Assembly (NCBI GenBank): GCA_000697665.1 | Contig: KL197749.1 | Span: forward strand, 60,441-124,440 | Length of the DNA stretch: 64,000 bases | Reading direction: 5' to 3' | Source: Jaapia argillacea MUCL 33604 | Lineage: Eukaryota > Basidiomycota > Agaricomycetes > Jaapiales > Jaapiaceae | Shown: piece after piece, positions 54,168-64,000 of the stretch | Position numbering within the stretch: the stretch's first letter is position 1 | Layout of the letters: each line of letters opens with the position of its first letter | Translations under genes and position numbers: made by a program | Notes under the pieces: model-generated | What the model was told of the DNA's origin: nothing | The model's input: the letters and a program-made list of their open reading frames with translations, nothing else | Database searches by the model: none

Positions 54168-54429
54168 ATGAGATTTAGACTTTCGTTACATCTGTTGTAT
54201 CCTTTTGATCATTCCAATGGCCATGCTCTCACTATCTCATAGTTTGCTTCAGAGAATCAAAGATACGAATGAATGATGATATAGAGAGAATGTGGATATG
54301 GCTACAGGATCTATACGAAAAGCCTGAACAAAAGAGTGTAACGGAATTAGAGCAGGAGCAAAATTACAGTCGGTAAGTTGATTAGAGTATTAATAGTGAT
54401 TTAGTGTAAAGGAGAAGCAATGTAAATGG

Positions 54430-55807
54430 CTATAAGCCAGAAAATGTGTGTCCAACTCGGCGGATGTGATTGCCAAACTCCGAAGAGGAGTGGTGCAAAT
54501 GGTGCTGCACATTCGATTGGTGTGACTGGACACATTTATTGCCATCCAAAGCGCGAACATATCCCTTGGAGCATTTGACTGTGCAATCCCAAAATCAGAT
54601 AAGTGAGCTAGTGAGACCAAATCAGGGTACGCACTGATTTCGCAACGTCCTACATTGCAGATGACGTCGTCAACGTGTGGGATAGCGGTACAATCCCTGC
54701 CACCATCAGCACTGGGTTCACCGTTACTGGGATCGTCAACGCATCCACCGCACGACTCAAGATCGCCGAGGACATCAAGGCACTCATACTTGACAGTCTG
54801 CGTGAAAGCTCCTCTCCAAATGGGGCAACGTTGTTGACCAGGTTCGTCACATTTGAAGCGCTGGGTAATAACTTGACGTTTTCGCGAAGAAGGTGACGAA
54901 CCCCCAACAGGTGCTGTAGGGATACGACGTTAATGGCATGTTCAAATGGTGGGCTGGTAACACTTACGGCAGGATCCGTCACCGCCTTGACTGCAAGAGC
55001 CAAGAGCGCCAGCGGAGGCGACACACTGACCTTTATCCGTCGCACCTGCTGGTGAGGATCCTTGTTGAAAGCTGCCTACGTTCGGACAATTGAAGCAGTG
55101 TCCTTGACCGGTTTGATCCTGCGCCATACGAGATGAGTGATGCGAGACAAGATAGACAGATGAAGACAGACGTTATACCACCCAGAACAACAAGAGCAAC
55201 AGCCAGTTGAACCGGCGACGTTGTTGAAGGTACCGGCAGGACAGTTTATGCACATTTGTCCAGTACCAGTACTGCTCGAGTAAGTCCCAACAGGACATAA
55301 CGTAGGAGCACCATTTGTGTTGGAATTACAGTAAGACCCAGCCGGACAAGTAGTGCAGGACGATGAACCGGCTGAACTGTAACTTCCTTGACCACATTGA
55401 GTCTCGCTGGTAGAGCCTGTCCCTGAAGCATACCAGCCAGACTGAGCGGTGGTGCAAGATGAAGCTCCAGACTCTGATTAATGATGGCATACGTCAGTTC
55501 AGTTAAAGGCAGAACCAAATCATCTTTGACGACAAACGTGATTGATACGTCCCAGGACTGCAAGGGGTGCAGGACGTGCTACCCGATGCTGTGGAGATTC
55601 AGATTCTATGGTTAGTTGGTAGAACATCAGGACCCTGGCTTACGCACATGCGCTGTACGTTCCAGCATTACAGTTCGAACAGGGGGTATTTCCCGATGAG
55701 CTCCATTGTCCTGCTGAACACTGCTGAGCTGCATCTGCGGTGGTCGATGTCAGAAGGAGAGTTGCCAGAAGAAGAACCCAGACTGTCGACGTTCGTAGAG
55801 AAAACAT
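54430..55807 (-). CDS. Secreted PriA/CPL1-like cysteine-rich protein, copy 2
   Basis: Start MFSLRTSTVWVLLLATLLLT at ATG 55807 gives a signal peptide ending STTADA; a longer frame from 55861 adds 18 residues. Exons follow with Cys repeats (QCSAGQWSSSGNTPCSNC, SGWYASGTGSTSETQCGQGS, CPAGSYCNSNTNGAPTLCPV, TCCSCCSGWYN-like) and a middle part with NCPNVGSFQQGSSPAGATDK. The CPL1-like domain comes last: QQRCPIWRGAFTQTVKYECL, DVLGDLESCGGCVDDPSNGE, GGRDCTAIPHVDDVICNVGR. The final exon ends CSKGYVRALDGNKCVQSHQS and NVQHHLHHSSSEFGNH. It is paralogous to 43566-44921, and the order of motifs is the same. It lacks copy 1's very basic tail and has a His-rich one instead. Confidence 0.84.
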
Positions 55808-56847
55808 GACAAAAGGAGATAGAAAGGCGGAGAAATAGCGACCAATTGTTTTGTCTCCCATCTTATATACAAGGAACGCCTCCTGAATAATGGGATCGAC
55901 ATAGTGGGCTTGGCCAACTGAATCCCATCACCAAAGTAGATATCCGCAACGATGATCGACTTTGGAAAGAGAAGAACCCCGGGGCGGGGATCAGCATCGC
56001 TCTCCGAGGAGCGGTTGTTGATGGGGGAGGCCCATTCCTCGACGCACCGGAACCAGAGCTAGCAGAAGCAAAATCAGGGGTCTTTCGAGTTATACTTCGA
56101 GGACCCGTTGGCGGATGGCGTAAAGGTGCTCGCTCAGCCTGACTGAATCATCCGCAAAGACACGTATAGTCACCGAATGCACAGCCCAAGCTTGGCTCAA
56201 GCGTTCGGAATGAAGTCAACAGGACTCGGCGTGAGTTTAAGGAGCGGTGCGCGACGGATCTTCGGATGTCGCAGACACATCAAGCTGGCAAGCGACGTAG
56301 CCGGGACCTCCTCCTGCAATCTCATTCGGTTCCTAAACTGAGTTTGATCGTTTGGAAACCCGATAGCGCAAGACAGAAAGCGGCAGTTGGTTTCTGCTAT
56401 AATTCAAAGGGCATGGCAGTTGTGAAGGTGAGGTTGAGTTTGGACAGATTGTGACAGGAAATGCAGGTGGAAGTGGCGCTTGAGTGGTGCATCTGCCACC
56501 AAACCTCCATGTGCCAGGGGTGACTGCTGCGACATGTCACGCGTCACATCTTTGGTTTCACCCGCCCTCATCATGATCGAGGGACGAGCGTCAGTGTGGA
56601 CGATCTCGTATTCGAAATTCTTTTGTGGACATCGCGAGCTCCGGCGGTTTTCAAGCGTGCCAGGATCTACCATCACCCACACTGACTACCGTCGTGATAA
56701 GTCCTATCTAGCCGCGTCCAATGGAGATTGACCCTCCTATCATCGCAAGCAAATCTCGAGCACTCTGGCGTCTAACTTTTTACCCAGCTCCAGGATGAAG
56801 GTTGATTTATCATCGTCATCTGGAGTCTCTCTCTCTCCACCTCTACC
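55808..56847. other. Intergenic region between the PriA-like gene and the 7-TM gene
   Basis: No gene was recognised. The open frames present are short and non-overlapping in composition. The region should hold promoters for the PriA-like gene (to the left) and the 7-TM gene (to the right). Short chance palindromes occur, but none looks like a named operator. Confidence 0.45.
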
Positions 56848-58487
56848 ATGACTATCTCAACCGCTCGGGACGCGTTCGTATGGACTCCCCATGACCAAAC
56901 CATTGTCGTGTGGACGGCAGTCGCTCCAGCGATTGCAGCCGTCGCCGCTGCTATCGTGGTCCTTACTCTTGCTTTTCTAATATGGCTCAACCCTGGAACG
57001 AGGAGATCTTTGCAACGCCAGAGCCTCCAGATGCTCCTCTGGGTACAGGGCATGAGTCTAATATACAGCGGCACGTACCTGTGAGCATGTCCCTACCATC
57101 TGTTTAAGCAGTTGTTAATTCAATCCGGCTATCTAGCGGCGAGATGCTCATCACGGGCCCCACGAAGTGGTGTAATTTTGTAATCATAATGACCCTCTTT
57201 GCTAGTGAGTGGTCGAGGACCGTTTTACGACACTTCTGATTGTCATTCCCCGCCAGACAACTTCATTAATTTTGTCATCATGATGATACCGGTGAATCTC
57301 CAACTTGCGCTTGTGCATGGAGTGCGAACCGAAGGCTGGGTTCGGTGGTATTTGATTGGCTCCTTTCTGGCGGCTCTCGCGACTGCCCTTCCTGGTGGTA
57401 AATTGTTCCTGCTGTTTAGCATGGTTGGAGAAAAAGCTAACCCTTTATCCTCCAGCCATTCAAAACGTTTGGGGATGGGATCCTCTGGCATTGATTTGCT
57501 GGATCTCCCTCACCAATACCGCACAACGGAATGCATGGGAAATTGGTGCCTTCTATGCTTGGATTATTTTCAGTATGATCGTGGCTACAGTATCAACACT
57601 CGTCGTCATCATCCACCTCATGCGGTACACGAGGGCCAGAGATCGCAAGTTTGGCAGCGTCAGTAACTCGACAGTTTCTTCTAGCGGTGCAATTGTTCGC
57701 AGCGTCGCATGGAGAATTACTTTGTACCCAATGGTCCTGAGTACGTGTCCTTCTTTGTAGCATTCAACAACAATCCTGACTATCATCGCCTCAGTTGTCA
57801 ATAACTGTATTTCCGCTGCTGCAAACTTCAGTATCACGATAGATAATGGGATTAACGATTACCCGACCTTTGTGATTTGGGCCATGTCAGGGTTCTTGTA
57901 CGGCGCTGTACCAATGTTTTACGCCTTGGTTGCCATCTTCGTCGAGTGCGTGCCCAGCAGCTTTGTCCTGACCATCTCACTGAGCATCCATTCTTCTTGT
58001 ATCCAGCCCTTCGTTCAGTCGAGCTGTTCGCGACCTCATTGCAGGTCGTGTATCCAATGGTAGTTGGAGTCAGAGCGTCGAAATGAGCACCCGCAAACCC
58101 GCAACAACTCTCCAAATCGAACTCACACAACATGTCGTCACCGATCTCGGTGATGGCAACTTGTACACGTATCCGACGGACTCGGCTCCGAATACAGGGG
58201 CTTCTGGCAAAGATTTCTTGTCTGCTGGTGATCTCGAATCTTCAGCTAGCATAGGTCAGCCATTCCGCCACCCAGACGCCGTACACTTGTCCGACAAGGA
58301 CGTGTTTGACGGCGATCACGATGGCGATCACCTCAGAAAGGCGATGGGAGTTATGATCGAGGAACCTGAGGATCAGAGACTTGGGCAGACGATTGGGATA
58401 GGGGGACGGATGCCTCTGAGTGAGGTTATGCAACGACGGGCACAGGAGGGCCGGTCGAGGTTACGAGCGGAATTAAACCAATTGTAG
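56848..58487 (+). CDS. Seven-transmembrane receptor-like protein (GPCR-type)
   Basis: Start MTISTARDAFVWTPHDQTIV at ATG 56848. Hydrophobic segments follow: VAPAIAAVAAAIVVLTLAFL, LQMLLWVQGMSLIYSGTY, FINFVIMMIPVNLQLAL, WYLIGSFLAALATALPG, IGAFYAWIIFSMIVATVSTL (with VVIIHLMR), RSVAWRITLYPMVL, and FVIWAMSGFLYGAVPMFYAL. That makes about seven helices, interrupted by 50-70 bp introns, and a long hydrophilic C-terminal tail (SSASIGQPFRHPDAVHLSDK, MPLSEVMQRRAQEGRSRLRA) ending in ELNQL. The topology fits a fungal GPCR-like protein of the cAMP-receptor/Gpr type. No ligand or G-protein motif is clear, and it is not Ste3. Confidence 0.75.
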
Positions 58488-58767
58488 AGTGGATGAGCTC
58501 CACGATTTCTGCATTTTCGTCGCTCTTACTAGTGTCGTAGCGCCGTATTATTATTTATCTATTTCATCATGCAATGTTCTGAGATTCACGCCATGAACGA
58601 TCGGGGATCGAGTATTTCCACGCTCAACTACTCAAACATGATCGAAGTAGTACTGTTTGCATCCGCTAATCGGTAAGGTACAAGACGTAGCGAACCATGA
58701 ATAGACTGGATTACGATGGGAACGAGAGTGGAACGTGGTGAATACAGAAAACAGACATGACCTATGA

Positions 58768-60452
58768 CTACATACTCATCGGGTATTGGAGCTCAAATTC
58801 GCGCCCGTTCGATTCGGGATAAGGGTTCGGGGGTATGAGGGGAAGGTCAGTCCATGCCAACTTGGGTCCAATGTCTCCCAAGCCCTGAAAGCCCCTGATA
58901 TCGGACATCGGGTGATTCCCACCACCTTCACCAGCGAATGAGACTTCAGCCGAAGCTGCCTGTCGTTGGTGGTCCATGGTATCCATAGCATTGACGTCTG
59001 AGGGAAGTCCATGGAGATGTACCGGCGTCAGAGGGTTCGACATGGATACACCTCGGGAATGATAGGACGATGAGAACGCCTTCGAGTGGTGGCGGAAACT
59101 CGATGACATCCCTGGTACAGCGCTGAGGGCGGAATAGTTAGAAAAGAGCACAAAAATTTCCGATTAAAGAGATCCTCACTTTTGAGATGCATCCTCGTTC
59201 AAGCTGGAAGCCCTTCGACGAGAAGAAAAAGTGGGGGATGGGTGTCGAAGGAACTCGTCGCCAGGTGGGGTGCGATACACCTCAACCTCCTCCGACCGTC
59301 TGCAAACCCCGGTTGTTCCGAAGGATATTGATGCCATCGTGACGTCTGTGCTCGGCTGAATCGTAGGCAAAACATCTTCTTGGTGATCGCGAGACGTATC
59401 CGGGTCGGTAACGAATTTGTCGCTGATAAAACCATCCCGACGAAGGATATGGGAGCGCATGCCGAGATTGAGAGGAGGCGGACGAGGCCTCTTCTGAGGG
59501 CGAGGGTTGTTATCACCCTCGCGAGCTTCCGTCACAGCGCGATTAAGGAGGGTCGTAGTCCCGGAAGGTAAGCGTGCACGATGTTGGAGCTCAGGGGAAG
59601 AGTCACAGGAGTGCGGCTGCAATCCACGACAGGCAGCTTCGGTGGTTGCCCCACCGGCAACGGATGAACGCCTCGAAGAGACAGACGAGGGCGGGCTGTT
59701 GCTGGATATGCTTCCATCTCGGTTCTTTGGCTTGTTAGGGCCACGCATTCTCCTCTCAGGGGCGTACTCGCAAATCAGCCCTCGATTGATGCACCGCTGA
59801 CAGGAAGGGTGATCACCACTGCACTGGGTTCGATTGTGGGATGTCAACTAGGGATTCAAAATACGGAAGGAATTGGGAGACATACCTTCGCTTTGCGAGC
59901 CCGGCATTTTTCACAGGCTTGTGCGGTTCGCAAACGAGGATGTTCCGTCGTGCGGTAAAATACCCCGGTCGAGGGATCTAATGACCCAGCCATCGACCAC
60001 TGCTCTAGGGGAACACCTGAGTGTACATGTGGCGGTCCAGATTGACCACTGTACTGGGACTCACGCGCCGGGAGGACGGGTGCATCCGCTGCGAGAGAAG
60101 GCGCAAAATCCGGGTATGAAAGTTGGCCTAGCGTACCCCAGGAATTGTCCTGCGGCATGCCCTGTGGTACCTGCAGGTGTAATGGGTATTGGGAAGGGTT
60201 GGAAGAAGATGAAGCGGTGGGATAATATTCGGGCACAGGTTGCTGAATTGTTGCGGGGAAATAGAGGCCATCCCCACCACCCTGAGGTGGGCAGAAGATC
60301 GAGGTGTCCTGAGCGACAAGAGAGTATTGATTAAAGCCAGCGGGAGGGTTCAGAGCCGCACTATCTGGGTAGCCTTGGTACCGGTATTTGGAGTCGGTGG
60401 GGTACAGGATATTGTCGTAAGCTGATGGATGGACCGAATCGCAGTCAGCCAT
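58768..60452 (-). CDS. Zn2Cys6 fungal transcription regulator with internal finger
   Basis: Starts at MADCDSVHPSAYDNILYPTD (ATG 60452). The N-terminal 170 residues are Gln/Pro/Tyr-rich and unstructured. The finger follows, split by an intron: AQACEKCRARKAK and CSGDHPSCQRCINRGLICEY, with Cys spacing CX2CX6C and CX6CX2CX6C as in Gal4-type binuclear clusters. Then comes a basic linker (APERRMRGPNKPKNRDGS) and a long Ser/Pro-rich part (SPPSSVSSRRSSVAGG). No fungal-specific middle-homology domain is evident, so the protein is small for the class. It ends PNPYPESNGREFELQYPMSM. A central finger is common in basidiomycete members. Target genes are unknown. It converges with the 7-TM gene on the left. 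Confidence 0.85.
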
Positions 60453-61425
60453 GGCTTCTAGTCGTAGACGTTGTGGATATCGTAATGGGGAATAATCGCA
60501 GATAGCTGTGATCTAGTTCGACATGTATCGAGTTATAATGAGCATGCTGATCAATTAGCGGTTGATTTTAAGAGAACGACTTGCCACCCGAGACTTCCAC
60601 AGTCGGAATCCAGGATTAAATTAAATCTCGGGACGTCCTCATCGCCTCGGGAGCCTGATCGAAGGTCCCAATTTGGACTGAACTTGAAAGGGGGTTGTGC
60701 ACAGTTCGGCTTACTTGGGTACTGGCGCACGTAAACCCGGTGAACTGGAGAGCTGGACGCGGAAATCGACCCCACCTACCGTAAGGGAAAGGAAAAACAA
60801 CGAGGGCAGTCTTGAGGGAGTATAGATCCGCTCTATCAGATAATTTTATCATATGATTCTGAATGAATGCTCATTGCTCACTGGAGGTATGAGCTAGAGG
60901 TTTCGCATCGACTCCTGTTCGCAATTGGTTAACTATACGCCTGATGGCATATGCTATATGCATGTCCCATAATCTCCACCTCGAGCAGGATGGAAGGTTG
61001 ACTGCAGGTGAAAGTCAGCGAGAGTGAAGCGTATGCGCGGACAAGCAGAATAAATATTTACGTTTGTCAATTCGCTCGGGAAGCCCTCTCTGGCTGACAA
61101 GGAAGAGTTGGCTGAACTCATCGGTCAAGGAGAGAGACCCGGAGGTCGCGTCGACGGTGGGGGCATGAATTTTGAATTCACCCAATTTGGTCGCTCTCGT
61201 GATGGCAAAGGTTTCCCATGCAGCAACTTTGAATACAATAATCTAATAAGCTACACTACATCGGCAATTCCGCCAGGGGCTTCACGGAAGGCCTAAGATA
61301 CAACATGGAGGGCTATAGATACGTGTACAACACTAGAATAATACACCCAAAAGAATGGTCAACCAGAGCTCGTCATGACGTCGTGAAGCGTCGAAGAACT
61401 ACCATTTGCCCCCAAGATATCCCAT
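60453..61425. other. Intergenic region without a recognised gene
   Basis: About 970 bp, with short frames that do not resemble any family. The left part is the upstream region of the Zn2Cys6 gene and the right part is the 3' flank of the AA9 gene. No repeat is visible. Confidence 0.45.
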
Positions 61426-62591
61426 TTACCAGCTACGCCTACGGTCAAAATCGACTAGCATTCGCCTCATAACACGGCTGACATGGCGAGGGCGCAATGC
61501 TCCCGTTGAAGTCGCGGCGGGCGAGCTAGTCTTCAGGCTACACTTGGTGTGATGGTGGCTAGAAGCAGCACTCGTCGCAGTGCCAGTGCCGGTTGGAGTA
61601 CTGGTGGAATTCGTCGTGCCTGTCGGCGAGCCTTGAGAGCCAGAGATCGTCACAGTGGTGGAGTTGTCGGGTGATGTGATGGCAGCACCAAGGGATGCGA
61701 GGTTAGAGATGGCAGGTCCAGGGAACGTGTAAGGGGAACCGGGGTTAAAAACCTAGATAGAAGCCAAGTCAGAACAGTATCGTGACATCGAATGGGGAGA
61801 TAGCACACTTACATTGGGGTCGTAGATTCCGGGATCAGTATCGGAGTAAGCACCTGGAAGCTGAACTGTTTGACCCGGCGTTCCAGTCCCACTACCACCA
61901 ATACGAACTTGGGTGCAGGACGGATAGAACTCCGCGCCGCCCATGGAGTTCGCTAGGTGTAGGGCTATAATCTCATGTCGGATGAGATAGTCACCAGGGG
62001 CGATGTTCTGAGGAAGGGTCAAGGTGAAGGTGTCGCCGTTCACTAAGATTATAGCGGATTAGACCACGCGTCAATCGCGAGTAGAGCGACGTACTAATAT
62101 CCTGTTGCCACCATGTGGAACCATCCGACTTCTTTCCGACCTGATCAATCTTGAAGAAATCCGCGTTGGTCGCATCGAACTGGTCACAGGTAGTGGTCCC
62201 GCACTTCGCCATGTAAGTCATAAGAGGACCAGTGTTGTGAGGCCACTTTAGAGAAAGAAGAAGGTGAGTTTCGGCTCAAAAAGAAGAAAACCTGACTGAC
62301 GTTTCCTGTCTCGCTATCGGCCCAGTCGAAAGTAACTGTACTCCCGGGGTTGGCAGGAGCGACCATTGATGCCACTGTGGCATTTTGACCACAGAAGACG
62401 AAAGCATTGGTAGCACCCTTGACTGGATCGATGGTACTGATCTGACGGATTGGGCTGGGATTCGTAGCTCCGCCGGGGAGGTTTCCCTGGTAGGTCTTGC
62501 CGTCAATGATGACCGTCTTGATGAAACCATGGGCGGAGACGAGGGGAGTGGCAGCGAGGAGAGACAAGAAGAGAGTGGAGAACGACTTCAT
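61426..62591 (-). CDS. AA9 lytic polysaccharide monooxygenase (cellulose-active family)
   Basis: Copper enzyme that oxidatively cleaves cellulose or hemicellulose outside the cell. Start MKSFSTLFLSLLAATPLVSA (ATG 62591) is the signal peptide, followed directly by HGFIKTVIIDGK, so mature His1 is ready for the copper brace. Then come VFCGQNATVASMVAPANPGS, TVTFDWADSETGNV, the second brace His in WPHNTGPLMTYMAKC, KSDGSTWWQQDI, FTLTLPQNIAPGDYLIRHEI and IALHLANSMGGAEFYPSC. The axial Tyr is in AEFYPS. A long Ser/Thr-rich tail (TGTTNSTSTPTGTGTATSAA) carries no CBM1 and ends RRMLVDFDRRRSW. The conserved Gln two residues before the axial Tyr is Glu here. Introns separate the exons at about 62100, 62250 and 61760. 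Confidence 0.92.
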
Positions 62592-64000
62592 CTTGAAATC
62601 GTTATAATAGCGAGAAGAACAGGAAGGCAAAAAAGACTCGTCAAGAGTCGGAAATCGTAGGCAGAGGGATCGAAAGTAGAGAGGGTTGGGGCAGCTGAAT
62701 GGACAGTGGTCAGGAAAGTGTTCCGCCTTTTAAAGGGACTCCAAAGCGGCCGGGTGGTGGCAGACGGAGAGAACCTTTGGAGGCGAGGCACAATGGAAAA
62801 AGGCGTGCAGACCACCTGCCGATTCCATCACACACGATATAGATCCCGCCCCGCCACCCAAACAATGATCAAAAAGACTAATTTCATACTCAGCTCCGAG
62901 CTGAAATTCCAAAGTGACTAAAAAAAGACTTATCTGTTCCCACGGGGGTTATCCAGGGCAAAACTTGCCAAAGATAGATGGGGTCAATGGCGTGTTGGTC
63001 AAACAAAGTCGGTCACTCGGTGTTCGACGTGGAAAAGTAGAGCGGTTGTAGTGAGTACTGAGGATTTCAACAGCGCCGTCGATTCCAACTAGTCCGGAAG
63101 AAACGCCCGGCACGTCACAAACACAGAAATGGACCCGCAAGATGACGGGGTTTGGACCTCATAGCACGGAGGCAAATTGAAGTTTGTGATGTGGCCAGAT
63201 GTGACAGGAAATCTTCGACACAAGGTATCTGACTCGTGGAGGCGAGGGGATCTTCCTCAGTCTCAGTATAGGAACGACGCTCCTAGGACAAAGATGGATT
63301 GTGCACCGTGATTATTGAGGGACGGATGGAACAGGGCATGGTCGCCTGAATAGCCATCAGTTGGCTAGAGAGGCGAGATGAGATACCTGACTTGCTTGAT
63401 TTGATGCCGTCAAGCAAAGCAGTAAAACTGGGGTGTCCCTCGGATGATCACGACGGCGGAAAATGGACGGCCTCGAGTTTCCGTGAACCATCACATGAAA
63501 GGGGAATGGAGGCACTAAGAGCATTGAATATGGGCGGCTGTGGGTGTTGATGAGGCCAGATTGCACGAAGAAGACCCTAACAACATGAGGTAGGAGGCAT
63601 GTGGCCTAAAAATATCTTCAAAACTTTAAACTCGTGTTAAGGACCTCATCTGAAAAGTGATGTTTGTTGTTCTGTATCCTCGTCCCCAGTAAGGAGGCTC
63701 AGATGAGCGACGCGTATCTGCATCCTGCCGCGTAGTTTAGCCATTTGAAGGTTAGCATGGGGTAGCCAATGAGCCGCTCGACTGAAGATATCATGCAGGG
63801 AGATCTCGAGATTAGGACCCTGCCACTAGGAATGCGATCCGGAGCGGTTTGGGTGAGAGTCCTTCCAATTGAGTAACATGTTTGGTGATGAACTGGGGTT
63901 GTTTTGGGATGTACGTAGCTGCGCTTCCTGGAGAACGGGCGGTGGAGGACAGAGACACGTCGTGACGCGTGACGCGTGAATGTCACGCCTCCTCCCCAGG
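62592..64000. other. Right-end region without a recognised gene
   Basis: About 1.4 kb upstream of the AA9 gene. Short frames on both strands show no family. The first 200 bp upstream of the start codon holds no named site. Near 63965-63990 there is a short repeated word, GTGACGCGTGACGCGTGA. A gene may begin beyond the right edge. Confidence 0.45.

Noticed and set aside
53021-62591. Biosynthetic gene cluster (SDR, regulator, receptor, oxidase near each other)
   Set aside because: No backbone enzyme (PKS, NRPS, terpene synthase) or P450 is present; the mix fits ordinary gene order.
1-64000. CRISPR arrays, operons, ribosome binding sites
   Set aside because: Introns and gene families show a eukaryotic nuclear genome; no regularly spaced repeats were seen.
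63960-64000. GTGACGCGTGACGCGTGA repeat as an origin or operator
   Set aside because: Too short and at the window edge; no context to support a function.

Overview
The window is nuclear DNA of a filamentous basidiomycete, most likely a mushroom-forming agaricomycete. The evidence is that almost every gene is split by short introns (about 45-70 bp, GT...AG) and that the gene families fit: two PriA/CPL1-type secreted cysteine-rich proteins, many F-box proteins of the agaricomycete type, TKL-like kinases, a MYND-DUF4470 protein, a Zn2Cys6 regulator with a central finger, a GT90/CAP10 glycosyltransferase and an AA9 LPMO. I found no tRNA or rRNA gene and no CRISPR array. The species cannot be named from the sequence alone.

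Layout. (1) 1-16.5 kb is an accessory, duplication-rich island. It holds a roughly 5 kb imperfect palindrome with one TKL-like kinase gene per arm (arms about 1930-4030 and 4985-7080), a deleted F-box/kinase unit (7.24-8.2 kb), a MYND-DUF4470 gene (8.5-11.1 kb) and a tandem pair of F-box genes (11.9-15.4 kb), one of which has lost its F-box exon. (2) 16.5-22 kb holds conserved genes: tRNA m5U methyltransferase TRM2 (-) and the CNNM/Mam3 CBS transporter (+). (3) 22.2-26.2 kb is an F-box + kinase unit between the 3' ends of Mam3 and a ChaC-type gamma-glutamylcyclotransferase, bounded by direct repeats of about 110 bp. (4) 26.2-29.7 kb holds ChaC and a branched-chain aminotransferase, both (-). 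(5) 29.9-36.2 kb is a third F-box + kinase unit, inverted relative to the second, with a second, rearranged MYND-DUF4470 gene between its two members. (6) 36.4-43.3 kb holds a dead A1 aspartic protease, a cysteine-rich surface protein, homoserine O-acetyltransferase (MET2) and unassigned remnants. (7) 43.5-64 kb has normal gene density: two PriA/CPL1 proteins, GT90, a PNPOx-like flavoprotein, an F-box protein, an SDR oxidoreductase, a 7-TM receptor-like protein, a Zn2Cys6 regulator and an AA9 LPMO.

How it fits together. The conserved genes (TRM2, Mam3, ChaC, BCAT, MET2, GT90) form a backbone into which F-box, kinase and MYND genes have been inserted, copied, inverted and partly deleted. The same three modules recur in different orders: F-box fragment + kinase fragment next to MYND; F-box + kinase; F-box + MYND + kinase. 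This mosaic is the most unusual feature of the window. BCAT, MET2 and ChaC are neighbours in amino-acid and glutathione metabolism, but nothing in the sequence shows shared control. AA9, the aspartic protease relic and the PriA proteins fit a wood- or litter-degrading secretome. Exon limits and starts are judged by eye, and several 5' ends are uncertain.
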